NCBI GenBank assembly: GCA_002428735.1
Contig: DIXO01000031.1
Location: 1 to 15,216 of the forward strand
DNA length: 15,216 bases
Direction: 5' to 3'
Source: Syntrophaceae bacterium UBA6078
GTDB lineage: Bacteria > Desulfobacterota > Syntrophia > Syntrophales > UBA2210
Part shown: positions 14,707-15,216 of the stretch, in pieces
Layout: each line of letters opens with the position of its first letter
Numbering within the stretch: the first letter of the stretch is position 1
Made by a program: the position numbers and the translations under genes
Notes under the pieces: model-generated
What the model saw: the letters and a program-made list of their open reading frames with translations, nothing else
What the model was told of the DNA's origin: nothing
Database searches by the model: none

Positions 14707-14916
14707 CTACGCGTCAAGTCGGAACGACACGTTCACCCGCGCCCGGTAACTTTTGACTTTTCCGCCCTCGATGGTCATGTCCAGTTTCAGGATCTCTCCG
14801 ATCCGCAGATCGTGGAGAGTTCCGCTGGCTGTTTCCACAGCGTTTTTTGCCGCGTCTTCCCATGACTTGTCGCTCGTCCCCACCAACTCTATAATCTTGT
14901 AAACACTGTCCGGCAT
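14707..14916 (-). CDS. Dodecin family protein lacking the flavin-stacking tryptophan
   Basis: A 69-residue protein of dodecin length with the family motifs VYKIIELVGTSDKSWEDAAK (5-24) and SYRARVNVSFRLD (56-68). Dodecins assemble into hollow 12-mers that store flavin or related ligands. The tryptophan expected in the LR-W-x-E-V strand is isoleucine here (LRIGEIL, 37-43), and the Gln usual in the YQ strand is Arg (SYRAR). Flavin binding is therefore doubtful, and a different ligand is possible. The start at 14916 is fixed by AAAGGAGG upstream; the 15 residues before it are leader shadow. It lies 176 bases upstream of the stress-protein gene on the same strand. Confidence 0.9.
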   Translation of the reverse strand: MPDSVYKIIELVGTSDKSWEDAAKNAVETASGTLHDLRIGEILKLDMTIEGGKVKSYRARVNVSFRLDA

Positions 14917-14968
14917 GGTCCTTTCCTCCTTTGCGTCATAGGTTTTTGGAAAAAACACCAACGTCGAG

Positions 14969-14997
14969 ATTATAAGAAGGCATCAGCCCGGTGTTGC
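14969..14997 (-). promoter_or_regulatory. Candidate proximal promoter of dodecin
   Basis: On the minus strand a perfect TATAAT -10 box (14969-14974) is preceded at 17 bases by GCAACA (14992-14997), a poor -35 match at 3 of 6. A start near 14962 would leave a leader of about 46 bases to the dodecin ATG. The weak -35 suggests an activator, or that this is a chance -10. Confidence 0.4.
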
Positions 14998-15149
14998 TGA
15001 ATATGGTAGAGATTTGAAACAGACGCGGGAACAGCCCCTGGGCGCCCTTGCAGAATGAATCGTTACATGAGAAGGAGCCTCGATTTCAAAACAACGGATC
15101 GCGGCAGAGAGAAATGAGTCAGAAGACCGAACCTATTCTTTGTGGCTAT

Positions 15150-15178
15150 ATAATGCTGGACCCGCGTCCGTTTGTCAA
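15150..15178 (-). promoter_or_regulatory. Candidate distal promoter with perfect -35
   Basis: On the minus strand TTGACA (15173-15178) is followed after exactly 17 bases by CATTAT (15150-15155), 4 of 6 matches to the -10 consensus, with TATA continuing just after. A start near 15143 would give a leader of about 227 bases before dodecin. The region between the two promoters has no gene and no riboswitch that I recognise. Confidence 0.5.
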
Positions 15179-15216
15179 CCACTTTTGACAGCAGTGTCAG
15201 GAGCACGTAATATGTC

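Noticed and set aside
146..15196. 14-base exact repeat TTTTGACAGCAGTG at 146-159 and 15183-15196, near the two window ends
   Set aside because: One exact match of this length is expected about by chance in 15 kb, and neither copy is linked to other shared sequence. The short dyads around each copy are different.

Overview
The window is chromosomal DNA from a bacterium with a V/A-type rotary ATPase. Most of it is GC-rich and coded on the minus strand. Fatty or aromatic acid activation genes, a two-hotdog dehydratase, a group II intron remnant and a VapBC module lie next to the ATPase. That mix suggests an anaerobic, possibly syntrophic, Desulfobacterota-like organism, but no gene here fixes the taxon. 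No rRNA, tRNA or CRISPR array was seen.

Layout from left to right. 1-537 is non-coding, with a strong hairpin terminator (210-247) and a vapBC promoter/operator. 538-1166 is an AT-rich vapB-vapC toxin-antitoxin pair on the plus strand. 1172-1243 is the 3' tail (domains V and VI) of a group II intron on the minus strand, ending 5 nt from the vapC stop. 1370-1448 is a decayed, frameshifted copy of the 3' end of the V-ATPase subunit D gene. 1563-2353 holds two small membrane-protein genes, rich in histidine, of unknown function. 2469-2615 is a second and better preserved copy of the subunit D 3' end. 2617-5113 holds an AMP-forming acyl-CoA ligase and a MaoC/HTD2-like dehydratase, probably one operon. 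5280-13532 is a complete V-type ATPase operon, transcribed right to left as G/H-C-I-K-F-E-A-B-D with gaps of a few bases or overlaps. 13598-14530 is a tandem-domain universal stress protein and 14707-14916 a dodecin. Two candidate promoters lie upstream of dodecin.

The ATPase genes supply a full machine: A3B3 head, D/F central shaft, C adaptor, K ring, I stator and E/G peripheral stalks. The stress protein and dodecin lie upstream in the same direction and may share transcription with it. The most unusual structure is the series of three same-direction copies of the atpD 3' end (intact, 93% identical fragment, decayed fragment). They bracket two separate gene cassettes. This pattern fits repeated insertion of accessory DNA directly behind atpD, each event leaving the old gene tail further away and more decayed.
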